DNA of 64,000 bases, taken from the NCBI GenBank assembly GCA_020002185.1, contig CM034535.1, forward strand, positions 63,738,841-63,802,840, in the 5' to 3' direction. Positions 37,048-47,744 of the stretch are shown in pieces. Source of the stretch: Paraescarpia echinospica (taxonomy: Eukaryota; Annelida; Polychaeta; Sabellida; Siboglinidae). Numbering within the stretch: the first letter of the stretch is position 1; every line of letters begins with the position of its first letter. A program made the translations under genes and the position numbers. The notes below the pieces were generated by a model. It worked only from the letters and a program-made list of their open reading frames with translations. It ran no database searches and had not been told where the DNA came from.

Positions 37048-37418
37048 TTGACATATGATGCTCATTGAGTTCCTTATTGTAATTAAAACATTTGACATAT
37101 GATGCTCATTGAGTTCCTTATTGTAATTAAAACATTTGACATATGATGCTCATTGAGTTCCTTATTGTAATTAAAACGTTTGACATATGATGCTCATTGA
37201 GTTCCTTATTGTAATTAAAACATTTGACATATGATGCTCATTGAGTTCCTTATTGTAATTAAAACATTTGACATATGATGCTCATTGAGTTCCTTATTGT
37301 AATTAAACCATTTGACATATGATGCTCATTGACATGATGCTCATTGAGTTCCTTATTGTAATTAAAACATTTGACATATAATGCTCATTGAGTTCCTTAT
37401 TGTAATTAAAACATTTGA
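37048..37418. repeat. 44 bp tandem repeat, ~8 units
   Basis: The unit begins TTGACATATGATGCTCATTG and is repeated almost without variation. One unit (about 37325-37340) has an internal duplication of the GACATGATGCTCATTG part. Confidence 0.97.
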
Positions 37419-37775
37419 GCAAACATCTGGTTGGGGCAATATGGTACTGGCACATTCCCAGTCAATCCAAGATAGTTTATTATAAATGACCTGAAAAATA
37501 TGCTCTATTATTTTTATGACTCAGACTTGATACCTGTCTGGAGTTAAATGTATAATTTATGTTTCTCACCAACGTTTATCATGCAGGTGACGTATGTGAT
37601 TCTTCTCACTGGAGAGGCTCTTTGAAAGCACCACTGGTTTCTGTTAAAAGAGTTTGTAGTTTTGAGAGGAGACTCAGGAAATTGTATCCAAGATTGGCTC
37701 AGCTTCTTGACACTTTTAGAACGTCTTTAATATATTTCGTACTGAATACAACAGTTAGTGGGTAAAACCTCCTAC

Positions 37776-38659
37776 CAGGGTTTGGGTCAGTTATAATTGT
37801 AATTCATAATTGTGTAATTAATTACAATTACGGTGTAATTGTAATTGAAATATTTGAAAGTATCGTAATTGTAATTGTAACTGATTTTGTGTGTGTGAGT
37901 GTCGTAATTGTAATTTACCTCAAATCACCTTCCCTCTCATACTCTCCATTTTTGGGGGTGTTATAGTCAGACAGTGACTCTTTCTGGTGAACATGGGCAG
38001 ATAACAGCTGTCTGCCTGTCCTGTCACAGTCCTGTCACAGTCATGTTGCATAAAGCATTTAGCAGTGTTTTTCCAAACAATCAGTCACCCATGGACAGGC
38101 TCAGTGCCAACTAATCTTTATCTGCCTTATTGACTTGGCACATTGGAAGCACTGATAGAGAGATAAAAACATGGCTTCTCTTCCATTGGGGAGGGCATAT
38201 AGAGCTGACCCATTGAAGCACTAGCTGTAACTGTAGCAGGCTTCAGCAGCTGACAAGTGTCAAGTAGGAGGCCAAGAACAAAATAGGCCTGTGGTCCAGT
38301 GCTACACAGGCTAGCTGTACTCATTGTAATTTAGTTAAATAAGGCTGTGCACTAACACTATCCTTTCAATGTGGAATTATTTTCTAGTAAGCTTGAGAGC
38401 AGCAAGGTGCTGAGAAGCCAATTGCGTGGTAGTTATATAAATGTGGGATGATCCGAGATATTATTTTGTCCGAAACAAAAATCCATTGTAATTGACAATT
38501 TTTTTTTTTTTTATTGAAAATTATAATTGTAATTGAATATATTTTGGGACGGTAACTGTAATTGTAGTTGAAATTTGAAATGCAAAATAATTGTAACTGT
38601 AATTGGAAATTATCCAGTTATGTAATTGTAATTGATCAGTGTAATTGAACCCAACCCTG
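37776..38659. mobile_element. Non-autonomous hAT transposon with 8 bp target duplication
   Basis: The ends are CAGGGTTTGGGTCA and TGAACCCAACCCTG, inverted copies. Flanks are CCTCCTAC (37768-37775) and CCTCCTAG (38660-38667), an 8 bp target duplication with one change, the hAT length. Both subterminal regions are packed with GTAATTGTAATTG motifs. The 884 bp contain no transposase. It sits in the putative first LRMDA intron. Confidence 0.85.
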
Positions 38660-39030
38660 CCTCCTAGGTTATCCAATGTTACCTAACTTACTTAAATACT
38701 TATTGCTCTTCACTCATGGTTGGACATGGGGCCCAAACAACACTTTTCCAAGTGGTTGGTTGCTGCTATCTGCATTTTCTCCAGGTAGTTTCATGCATGT
38801 TCAAGTCTTTGGCTACAGATCTCCTCCAACTTGTTAATGCCTTTTTTCTTGTGTGTTCCTGACTGTTCTATACTAAAGCCTTTCTTGTTACTCTTATAAC
38901 ATACTAAAGCCTTTCTTGTTACTCTTATCACATGATTATCTTTAAAAGTACAGTCTTAAGATGCGTCCATTATCAAAGTATGGTTATGCATGTTTATGTG
39001 GTTATGATGTGTGCTTGGGTTGTGTTGCAG

Positions 39031-42000
39031 TTGTCGTACATTGGGCAAGACTGTGAACGTATCCCCTCCCATCTTGGTCAAGGCAACACCTGCTTGGTTA
39101 GACATCTAGACCTCAGCTTCAACCAGCTCAAGTAAGTCACTCATCCATCTGGAGAATCCACAGAATATACAGTATAAGTTTAAGCATACTTGTACTTACT
39201 CATTATTTTATTTATTTTAGCACATTTCATGCTTTGTATCAGCCCTCTGATTGGGTTATTGCATGGATGATCAACTGGTGCTATATACATCTTTTTGCTA
39301 CTGTTCTACAATTTCTTGTTGTTTCTAGATTTTTTTTAAATGTTCTTGTACAATTGTTTTGTTTTCTATCAGTAAGAACTAGCCTAAATGTATTTCTCAG
39401 TTTTTCCATCTAGAAAGTAGGCAAAATGTTTTCCAATATGTTTTTGAAAGAATGCACACACCCCTAATCTATTGAATATTAACAGTCGCTAAACATGTGT
39501 CTGTGATACTGATGTTCTTTTTGTTTGCTATTTCTAAAGTGTTCCCATTAGAACTTTTTGATCTATAGTAAGTCTGAAACATAATGATCTGATTGTTTGG
39601 TAATCAGGTCCAGTCAGTCTGTTTTATACTTTACTGAAATGAATAATTATAGTTTGATCTTTATTATAAAACGGAGTGTGGGTTTCTGATTTCTGTCTGT
39701 AAGTGTGTTTGAACAAACTTATCTTTGTCAATTTCACATATATGGGACTGAATTTTGTAGGCATGCTACCCTATCATGCCCATTACCCTTGGATTTTGAG
39801 TTCTTTTAATTTCACCCTGGAGACCCCAGTGGGGTGGGATCTTGAGGGGTTTGACTAAAAGGCGCACGACCACGCACGACCACGAAGTTGACGAACGATC
39901 ACGCACGACCATGTAATATAATGTGTTGGTAGATAGTTTGGCCGTTGATGGTATATATGGTTTGTGTGTGCATTATGGAAAAAATTGAGTATATTTCACC
40001 CAGGAGTTATACAATTTAGGCATTTTATCCGATTTTCCGGATGAACATTTAGTGTTGGCACAGTAGCGCCACCTGGCGAATGGAACCGGCGAGTTACCAC
40101 AAGCGATGATAAAAGTTGCGAATTTTGTTACTCCAATGTGAAGAACATATTTGGCGAGCTGCACACACATACCTCCTATGTGCCACCAACAGCCCGATTG
40201 GTTACCAACACTACATACATTTTGGTCGTTCGTGGTCGTGCGCCTTTTAGTCATACCGATCTTGAGTGCCAGTGCTGCCTGTGGCTGACTGTGTCAGTAG
40301 TGGCAGCTGGATTGGATTATATAGTAACATTGTTGCCATCCATGGTCATACAATGATCTCCTTGATGTAGGTGCAGATTTAATAGGAAAATATCAGCAGG
40401 TGTCTCTTTTCACGATGCATTGCTGGAGTAGCTCAGCTAATTTGTCAATAAAATATAATAGATTACCTTACATATGGGTTGCATTGTTACAAAGTAGATC
40501 GTATCTTTCAGAACCCTGGATGGCGTCGAGAGGTTCAGAAACCTAGAAGAGTTGATTCTGGACAACAACATCTTAGACGACAACGTAACACTGCCATTTC
40601 TGCCAAAACTGCACACACTGATGTTAAATAAAAATAAGATATCCTTTTGTGATTTCTCTGTGACCCCATTTACTACAACTCTTTGTTTTGATTTAATATT
40701 CCTTGTTGCAAGCAGATAAGTGTTATATGTTGTAAAGTTGCTAATTTGTTTATAAATAATAATGGGTGCTTGTTAATGCTAATATTATAATTGTGATGAT
40801 TCCAGTATTGCAATTAACGTACAAGAATTAAAAGAAACCAGCCACTTTCTTTCAATCTATTGTGATGTTTTGTGGGCTGCATGCTTGTCTACATAAGATC
40901 ATGATCTTGAATGTGACGCAGTTTTTCTGTTGCATCATACGAACACAGGTTACCACGTATTTGGTAAATCTATATCTGCAAAATGTCATGATGTAGGATA
41001 GCATTGTAATTAGTTTGTTCTTGACAACTGTTGACATCACTGATCTTGAGAGACTGTTGGACCAGCTCTCGAAGCTGCTGCCTTCACTGAAGTACCTCAG
41101 TCTTCTTGGTAACCCTGCATGTCCCGACCAGCTCTCTTGTACCGACAGCAGTGATGAAGACTACGAACAGTACCGGTAATGTGACATTCTCTACTTCCAT
41201 TTGCTCTTTAGAATGAGTCTGAGTGACCTTGTCTCGAGCCGTGGGTTTAGAGTTGGATACAAATTAATGATTTGTGATTCAGATGATTTAAATCGGATTT
41301 GTTTGATTTTCTGTAATCTAATATAGATGTTTATGTATTATGTGTTTAAGCATGTAATTCCATAGCTTGTCCTCCTGAACATGCTGTGGCTGTAATCATC
41401 ACACGACTGTTGTTTGCTAAGAGGTTGGATTACCATCTGTCCAGGGCTCTGTGTGTACTCCAGGGGTCTATAGTCAGACTGCACATTGGTTCTAAATAAT
41501 TATAGTGCAGATTTGTCTCGCTTGCATCAACATACTGAATTGGTAACAACCGGTACACATGTTCGCCCTGAGTGGATTTTGACTTATGTTTGTAGGACGT
41601 TCCCCAAATTAGTTTTACTGCATCCCACTTGCAGTTCTGATTATGTGAGTGTGCTGACCATCTCAGATATATATATATTATATATATCACTGCTGGAATG
41701 TCTAAACTATGATTTGATAGATATCTGGCCTAGGATATTCCCAGTTCACAATTGCAAACTGTCTCCCGGTTATGATTATGGACACTTTCAGGATATTTGT
41801 TCTGTACAACCTATTATGGACACTTTGTTCTGTACAAACTATTATGGACACTTTCAGGATATTTGTTCTGTACAACCTGCCAAAACTGAAGTTCCTCGAC
41901 TCAACGCCAGTGAGGAGCATAGAGAGGACAGAGGCCCAGAGACGTGGCTGCTTCCTCAGAGTTGCACGACCTCCATCTGACCTTGAAAAGGTGCAGCCAT

Positions 42001-44527
42001 CTTGTTTTTAGTTGATATAATATAATTGATTGAACCATTTTTTGTCTAGCAACCAGGTCCGAAATCATAGTGGAACAACGAAAACTAAGAGTAGAGTTGC
42101 TTCAGGCTGCTTCTTCAACTGGATTAGCCCATCGAAAATCCAGTTCCTTGATGTTTAACTAATTTCCTGTGGTTGGTTTAATAAAAAAAAGTGTGTACAT
42201 TTGTTTAAATGTCCAATAAAATTGGTTTTGGTAATTAAATCTTCCAAAGCCATTTGTCAGGCTAAGATTTAGCTTTCAACGAACTGGATTTGTCTGTGGT
42301 TTTTTAGAAATCAAGGAAAATTGACAACATACACACAGAAATGCATACCTAATCATTTCATGCATTCACTTGAAGGTTAAAAATAACTTGAATGGATTCC
42401 TGAACAGAAATTAAATAAGTTAATAGTTTGTCTGGTGACTTTTCCAAAACTCCATACAATTGTGGCACAAAGAGCCATCGTGGATACTGTGTGTGCTTGC
42501 TTTTTGCAAAATTAGTTTGAAATGAAATGAGCGGGAAATATTAAAACTCCTCTCTAAGGAAGAAACAATGATAGGTTGAGTTATTTACTTACATATTTCT
42601 GGTATGCATGGCTTTGTGGAGGGTCTTTCACTTACCTGGGACGATTGAGCAGAGATAATTTTGTGAGATGGAGCAAATCTAAATGGGCGGTTTGTTGCTT
42701 CTTGGGTATAAGTTAGTTGATATTAATGTTTTAGGAGAGAGACGAGAGAGGTAAGAAAGATGAAGATGATAATCCATACACGCCACTGCCAAAAGATGTC
42801 AGCGTTGAACCAAAGCATGAAGGTTGGTTATTGTGGAAGAACACGTGCAGAGAAACATTTTATACGTTTTACTCAGTTCTTCAATGATCACACCAATTAT
42901 GATGGGATTCATGTCGGACAAGCATTCTTCAGAATGTTTTTCTGCATGTGGTGTTATGTCATATGGTCATCTGTTTGAGTTTGTTTTGTAGTATATTTTT
43001 GTTTGAAATGATCTTGTTACGTTGTGTACTCATTCTTTGTTAATTAGCTGATTAAATTACAGTAAACCTCGCCTAAGTCGGATTCGCGTAAGTCGGATCT
43101 TCATTCAACTTTGGTTTTATTTTGGACGCCGTCATTGCTCTGAAGTAAGTGTGGGACAAAGTGAAAGAGGTAACACTTCTAAACTGCTATAAAAACGCCA
43201 GATTCGTTGAAATTGTTGAACGTCAAATGTATGCCGCCGACGAAGCAGCTGCTTCATTCAGAAACGTATGGAACAAGTTCTGCGAGGTGCATGGAGATGC
43301 TGTATGTACGACGGACGACTATGTTGGTGTGGACAACATAGCAGAAACTTCGGCTACTCGATCTAAGTGATGAGCAGATCATTGAAACCGAACGACACCC
43401 TGACACAGACGGTTTACTGAGCGATGATGAAGGCCACGAAGTCTCAGTGTCTGAACATAACATAACAAAACTCAGTGACACACAATCTGCTTTATGGACA
43501 CTCAGGCTCTATGGTTTGACGTTCGGCAACAAAATGTGAGGCTATTCTCATGAAACAATTGCAACAAAGACTTACGCAGAGCAAGATGACTGACATTTAC
43601 AATAAATAATAATGCAGATGAGTCAACTCTATTTACTACCATCCAGTCTTTAAAAATATGTCCTAAAATGTCGAACAATCATCAATAACGTTAGAGATTC
43701 CTGCTAAAATGAAACACAGAACTGTTCTAGTATGACATAATGTTGTGTGTTGCTTGTGGACATCAACATATGTAGAATTGCCGCAGTATCCAGTCATATT
43801 CAAACGTTATTCACAATTACGCAAGGGGTTTCTGAGGGCCGAGGGCTGAGTCGGATTTTCGCATAACTCGGATTAAATCGCTCAGTCCGATTGAATCCGA
43901 CTTAGGCGAGGTTTACTGTACATGATTAAATTACTGGCTACGCTTGAACATTGAATCCTGTCTGTCTTTGAATTAGCATATTTCATCTTCCTAAAGCATC
44001 TATTTGAAAGAAAACTCCTCTGCAAAGATGTGATGGATTTGTTCAATGTACTCTCACTGGGAGGGTTCCCCACTGGGGAGGGTTATTCCAACTGGGGGAT
44101 TACTCTCACTGGCAGTTACCCCCCCCACCAAGGGGATACCCTCATTGCGGTTTGCCTCTAAGGGGTTAGACACACTGGGGGATTACTCCCACCAGGGGTT
44201 ACTCCTACCCTGGGAGACAGGGGTTACTCTCACTGGGAGGTTACTCTCAGGGGGTTACTCAACATTGGGGGACTACTCACTGGGGGTTATTGGGGTCAGA
44301 TTACTCCCACAGGTTATTCCCTCTGGTCAACAAGACTGAGGGTTCAGTCTTGTTGAAGATGATCACTGCCTGTGTAAGAATGTAACCCTTTCACATAATT
44401 ACCCTTTTGTCGTTCATTTGCAATGAAAACTTACACTTATTTTGCAGCCACATTTGGACAGTGTCGATACGTGTATTACGGAAGACACTCGGAAGGAAAC
44501 CGATTCATCAGGAACAGTGACCTCTGA
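39031..44527 (+). CDS. LRMDA: LRMDA: leucine-rich melanocyte differentiation-associated protein
   Basis: Six exons on +: 39031-39131, 40512-40638, 41036-41175, 41858-41990, 42735-42822 and 44448-44527 (TGA 44525-44527). They join in frame to about 222 residues. In order they give [16 protein letters not shown] (N-cap), [10 protein letters not shown] and [12 protein letters not shown].. and [14 protein letters not shown] (leucine-rich repeats), [15 protein letters not shown] (last repeat with LRR cap), [13 protein letters not shown], a [13 protein letters not shown] linker and the C-terminal [19 protein letters not shown]. These blocks match vertebrate LRMDA (C10orf11) from memory throughout. 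In vertebrates it is cytosolic, needed for melanocyte differentiation (OCA7 gene) and linked to Rab32/38 and endosomal sorting; the role in an invertebrate is inference. All introns are GT-AG except 40639-41035 (AT-AC). A poly(A) signal ATTAAA lies at 44872. The first exon is uncertain. Confidence 0.95.
39854..40252. mobile_element. MITE with ~29 bp terminal inverted repeats, inside an LRMDA intron
   Basis: ACTAAAAGGCGCACGACCAC at the left and GTGGTCGTGCGCCTTTTAGT at the right are perfect inverted copies. Inside the left end CACGCACGACCA is repeated. GATCTTGAG occurs just outside both ends (39838 and 40259). No coding capacity; superfamily not assigned. Confidence 0.85.
40639..41035 (+). other. 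LRMDA: U12-type AT-AC intron of LRMDA
   Basis: The exon ends ...AATAAG and the intron opens with ATATCCTTTT, the exact minor-spliceosome donor. It closes with GTTGAC before ATCACTGATCTT. A branch-site-like GTTCTTGAC (41017-41025) places the branch A at 41024, 11 bases before the 3' end, within the U12 range. No GT donor near 40638 or AG acceptor near 41035 would keep the conserved NKNKITDLE sequence in frame. Confidence 0.92.
41780..41880 (+). other. LRMDA: Tandemly duplicated 3' splice site of LRMDA exon 41858
   Basis: ACACTTTCAG/GATATTTGTTC occurs twice, with acceptors ending at 41791 and 41857. They are 66 bp apart, so using the first adds 22 residues in frame with no stop. Between them lies a third, partly deleted copy lacking the CAGGATATTT core. 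The downstream acceptor gives the conserved protein. Confidence 0.85.
43060..43918 (+). mobile_element. Tigger/pogo-type DNA transposon with transposase remnant, inside an LRMDA intron
   Basis: Perfect inverted ends (CAGTAAACCTCGCCTAAGTC at the left, complement at the right) flanked by TA (43058-43059 and 43919-43920). The subterminal CGTAAGTCGGA repeats this motif. Inside, 43149-43370 encodes [20 protein letters not shown], matching the 'V..TI.NCW.KAGF' segment near the C-terminus of Tigger transposases, followed out of frame by an acidic [12 protein letters not shown] stretch. The catalytic DDE core is deleted, so it cannot move itself. Confidence 0.85.
44048..44336. repeat. Degenerate GGGGGTTACTC-type minisatellite
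   Basis: Irregular units of about 15-30 bp built on CTCACTGGGGGGTTACTC. It lies in the last LRMDA intron, about 110 bp before the terminal exon. Confidence 0.9.
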
Positions 44528-44879
44528 CATTTAGCACTGAGTTGGTGTATTATAAACACTAGGTACCTGGACACATGTATCAACATTGAGTTGAATGAAC
44601 CACACATGTCAGTCTGTATCTGTCGTACCAGTGACACTAATGACTAACCTGTCATTATATGGCAAAGGTGACAAGCATTTTGGTGCCATGGACATGTGAC
44701 ATTATTGTGCTATTGCGCTTACGTTTTTGTGCCAGTGCTTTGAGCTAAGTTTTCATAACAAAATGTGAGGGTCCTTTGTTCCTCACGGGTGTTCTGTGTA
44801 AAGGTCTGTATAAATGTCAACAAAAGTAGGTGCCGGTTTATCGAATGTATGCAATGTGTGAACTCTGTGTTATTAAAAT

Positions 44880-46495
44880 GTGTTCTCTTTTTACAAGAAA
44901 ATGAAGCAGTATTTGCCAATTATTTATAATTGTTTTGAATTTAATTCAAATGTGGTGTAATTTGAACAATAGGTTAGTGTAGGGAGTCATAGCCTAGACA
45001 TTTTAATGAAGTTTGGTGAAAACTGAAGAAGAATGAATTTCCAAAAGTCTAGACTATACAATTCAGACAATATAACATATATAACAATTAACTATGTATT
45101 TAGCAACATTTTTGAGCAAAATTTTTTAATGTTTGTCAAAATATTTGGTTACTGGTAATGCCTATTGCACACGTGAATGTTGTACCTAATAATGCGTTGA
45201 ACTTGTTAAAACTAGTCAGGGCTAGGATGCTGGATTATATTAATTATAGTGTTACAAAGGGTGTGCCAAATAATTATCCAAGCTTAAAAGTCATACAAGG
45301 TGGTGAAGTTCAGAGATATCTGTTTATAAACGGTTATCTGTTTGGTGGTTTTTCTTTATAATATGTATAGCGTATGTTTAAAGTGTGCATCAGAGGTTAA
45401 TCTGGTAAACATTCATGTTTTAGTTACATGCATGCACATGAGAAAACACATTATTATAAATGAGTGTATGTGTGAAAAATAAAGAAGCATATGTTACTAT
45501 ATAAAGTAACAATACTTACTGAAATCATTTGCGACGTTCAAATTAAATAGTTTCACAAGATTTTGTCTACCATTACCCACCATTTAAGTCTTCCGCTGCA
45601 TTTGTAAAAACACCTTTCTCTATTACACTTACAGTGTATATGATAATCAGTATATTGTTTTCTGCCATTTTTTGTTCTTCTTCGTCTGCTTAGACTGGAA
45701 CTCTGGTTTCTTGTACAAGGGTCACTGTATGTCACAGGTCTTCCAGAGGGCCAATGATCTTTTATTTTACTGATGTGTGTATCTACCATTTGATGGTGTT
45801 GTTAATTGGGTTATCTGGCATGAGACATCAAATTTAGCAATTAAAGTGCATCAGAAATACAAACTGGTGTCCAATGGTTATTGTCAGGAAACATAAAAAA
45901 GAATGTTTAGATGCATAAGAAATACAACTGCTACAACCTCTAACAGTTGTTGTTGGGAAACATGTAGAGAACATTTACATGCATGTGTATATGCAGTAGT
46001 TTTGTACAGGCTTGAATGGTGTTTATCGTGTTTTTCTATGTGTATGACATGTCAACTGTATACAATGTAAAAGAAACACTTTATAATCAAACCTTAGGCA
46101 AGTCAGATATAAAATCTTACCACAACACGATTCTAGTTCTACTCTACTGTGGTTGGCATAGTGGCATAGCAAATATGAACACGCATTTATAATATACAGA
46201 TGAAATCATGTTTATATGTAACTGTACTTGAACGTATTTGGAGTGAAGAATAAAGCGTTACATTTGATCTTTGAGATGGTTATTACTATAGTCATTCTTA
46301 CAAGAAACCAGATTGAATGGTGCAATATTCTTTACCATCATGTACTTAACAAAATGCTGTATCAACACAATTGAGTACAAAGCCTTCACAAAAATATGAC
46401 AAGGGCAGGGTCTATTTATACTTTCATTCCAGTCTACTTCTGTTTCAAAATGTTGACCTATCAATATCTTTTTTTAAAGAGGTCCAGTTCTTTTT
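44880..46495. other. Intergenic stretch between LRMDA and FAM241B
   Basis: AT-rich. The open frame on - at 45553-45789 has a Cys/Arg-rich peptide (HIHCKCNRERCFYKC after an RRRRTKNGRKQ block) that looks protein-like, but no splice sites or family could be assigned. Nothing else recognised. Confidence 0.35.
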
Positions 46496-46502
46496 TATCA
46501 TC

Positions 46503-46840
46503 ATAGTTGTCAGTAGTGCAGCGGTAAAAGCTTTGGACTCTTGACTGAGAGAACCCAGGTTCGAATCCTGTGTGGAGATGTCGAACCTTGGGCAAGTTCG
46601 TTTACTCTACATTGCTTCAGTCCACTCGGCTGTATGAATGAGTACCTGGCTATAGACAGAGGTGGATATTTTGTACAAATAGTCTTTACGCAGTAATTGC
46701 AGTGTGGCTGAATGCTTCCAAGAGAAGTCGAGATGGTGTTCGATTGAACAGGTTTGCCAGGGAGTAAAGTGTAAATTGCTTTGAGCAGTCCCGAGGACTG
46801 GATTATGCACTATATAAGAACTTACCTGTTTTACTTTTTG
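46503..46840 (+). mobile_element. tRNA-derived SINE
   Basis: The head reads GTCAGTAGTGCAGCGGTAAAAGC (A box) and GGTTCGAATCC (B box) 40 bases later. The body contains TGCTTCAGTCCACTCGGCTG and AATGAGTACCTGGC, a module seen in many invertebrate SINEs. The end has GCACTATATAAGAAC, an L2-like LINE 3' tail. The layout head-body-LINE tail is complete, so this is a nearly full-length copy. Confidence 0.8.
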
Positions 46841-46929
46841 AATTGGATAAAAGTGCATCAACATTATTAAAATGACTGCGACAGAATAAGGGTGTTAACA
46901 TGCCACTAAGAAGGCTTTGTGTAAGTCTT

Positions 46930-47022
46930 ATCTCGCCAACACCAAGGGACCACCCACACCAAGGGACCGCCCACACTAAGAGACTGTCCACACCAAGGGA
47001 CTGTCCACACAAAGGGACCATT
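46930..47022. repeat. ~19 bp tandem repeat, ~5 units
   Basis: CACACCAAGGGACCACCC-type units with substitutions (ACTAAGAGACTGTC, ACAAAGGGACC). Confidence 0.9.
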
Positions 47023-47405
47023 TCACAAAGATAATGAGTTCCTAAGTAAAATCATCTTTAAAAAGAATATGTTAAATTGAAAGAGCTTTTTCAAATTTCA
47101 AAAAGTCGCCGCCCTATCATGAGGACACTTTCTATAACACTCGTTTGAAAGTGTCCCCGTGGCACATCCCGATGTTGACATTTTTCTGTATTCAAGATCA
47201 CTGTTAAGGAGCAAAATCGATTTTAAAGATCAAAATCAGGCTGATGAGCACACAACAATGTAAGTGAAATGGCTCCCTGCTCAAGAATATCTTGGACCTA
47301 CGTACTACAAAGAATTTATTACACAAAGCAATATAGATTTCTCAAAATTTCATGGCATGGTAAATGGTATACGGGATCTGAAATGGTATCAATAAAGGAT
47401 ATATA

Positions 47406-47568
47406 CAGTGGAACCTTGCAATTAAGATCACCCTAGGATATTCCCACATAATTCCCATACACAGTAAAGTATAGGAAATTAACTCCTTCTAATAAATACA
47501 TCTCGCTATTGAGGTCACTGAGCCAGTGCCAAGGGTGACCTTAATGCAGGTGTAGAGAGGGTCTACTG
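47406..47568. mobile_element. Short MITE with imperfect terminal inverted repeats
   Basis: CAGTGGAACCTTGCAATTAA..GATCACCCT at the left is mirrored by AGGGTGACCTTAATGCAGG...GGGTCTACTG at the right. TA precedes the left end; the right flank is CA. Fits a Tc/mariner-derived MITE. Confidence 0.55.
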
Positions 47569-47744
47569 CATTAAAGTAACTGCTGCAACTGTATTATGTA
47601 ATTTTCAACTGCAATTTGTCAGTCTCAAAACCAATTAATTAAGACCTGGTCAAGATGAAATGAATAATCACCATTTATCAGCTTCAAAACGGAAAATCTC
47701 GGCAACACTGGAATTTTATTTTTGTACAATCCATACAGGAATTA

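Noticed and set aside
37048..37418. CRISPR-like or regulatory array of 44 bp units
   Set aside because: Units are head-to-tail and identical, with no spacers.
44046..44339. Gly/Leu-rich open frame
   Set aside because: It is a translation of the GGGGTTACTC minisatellite in an LRMDA intron.
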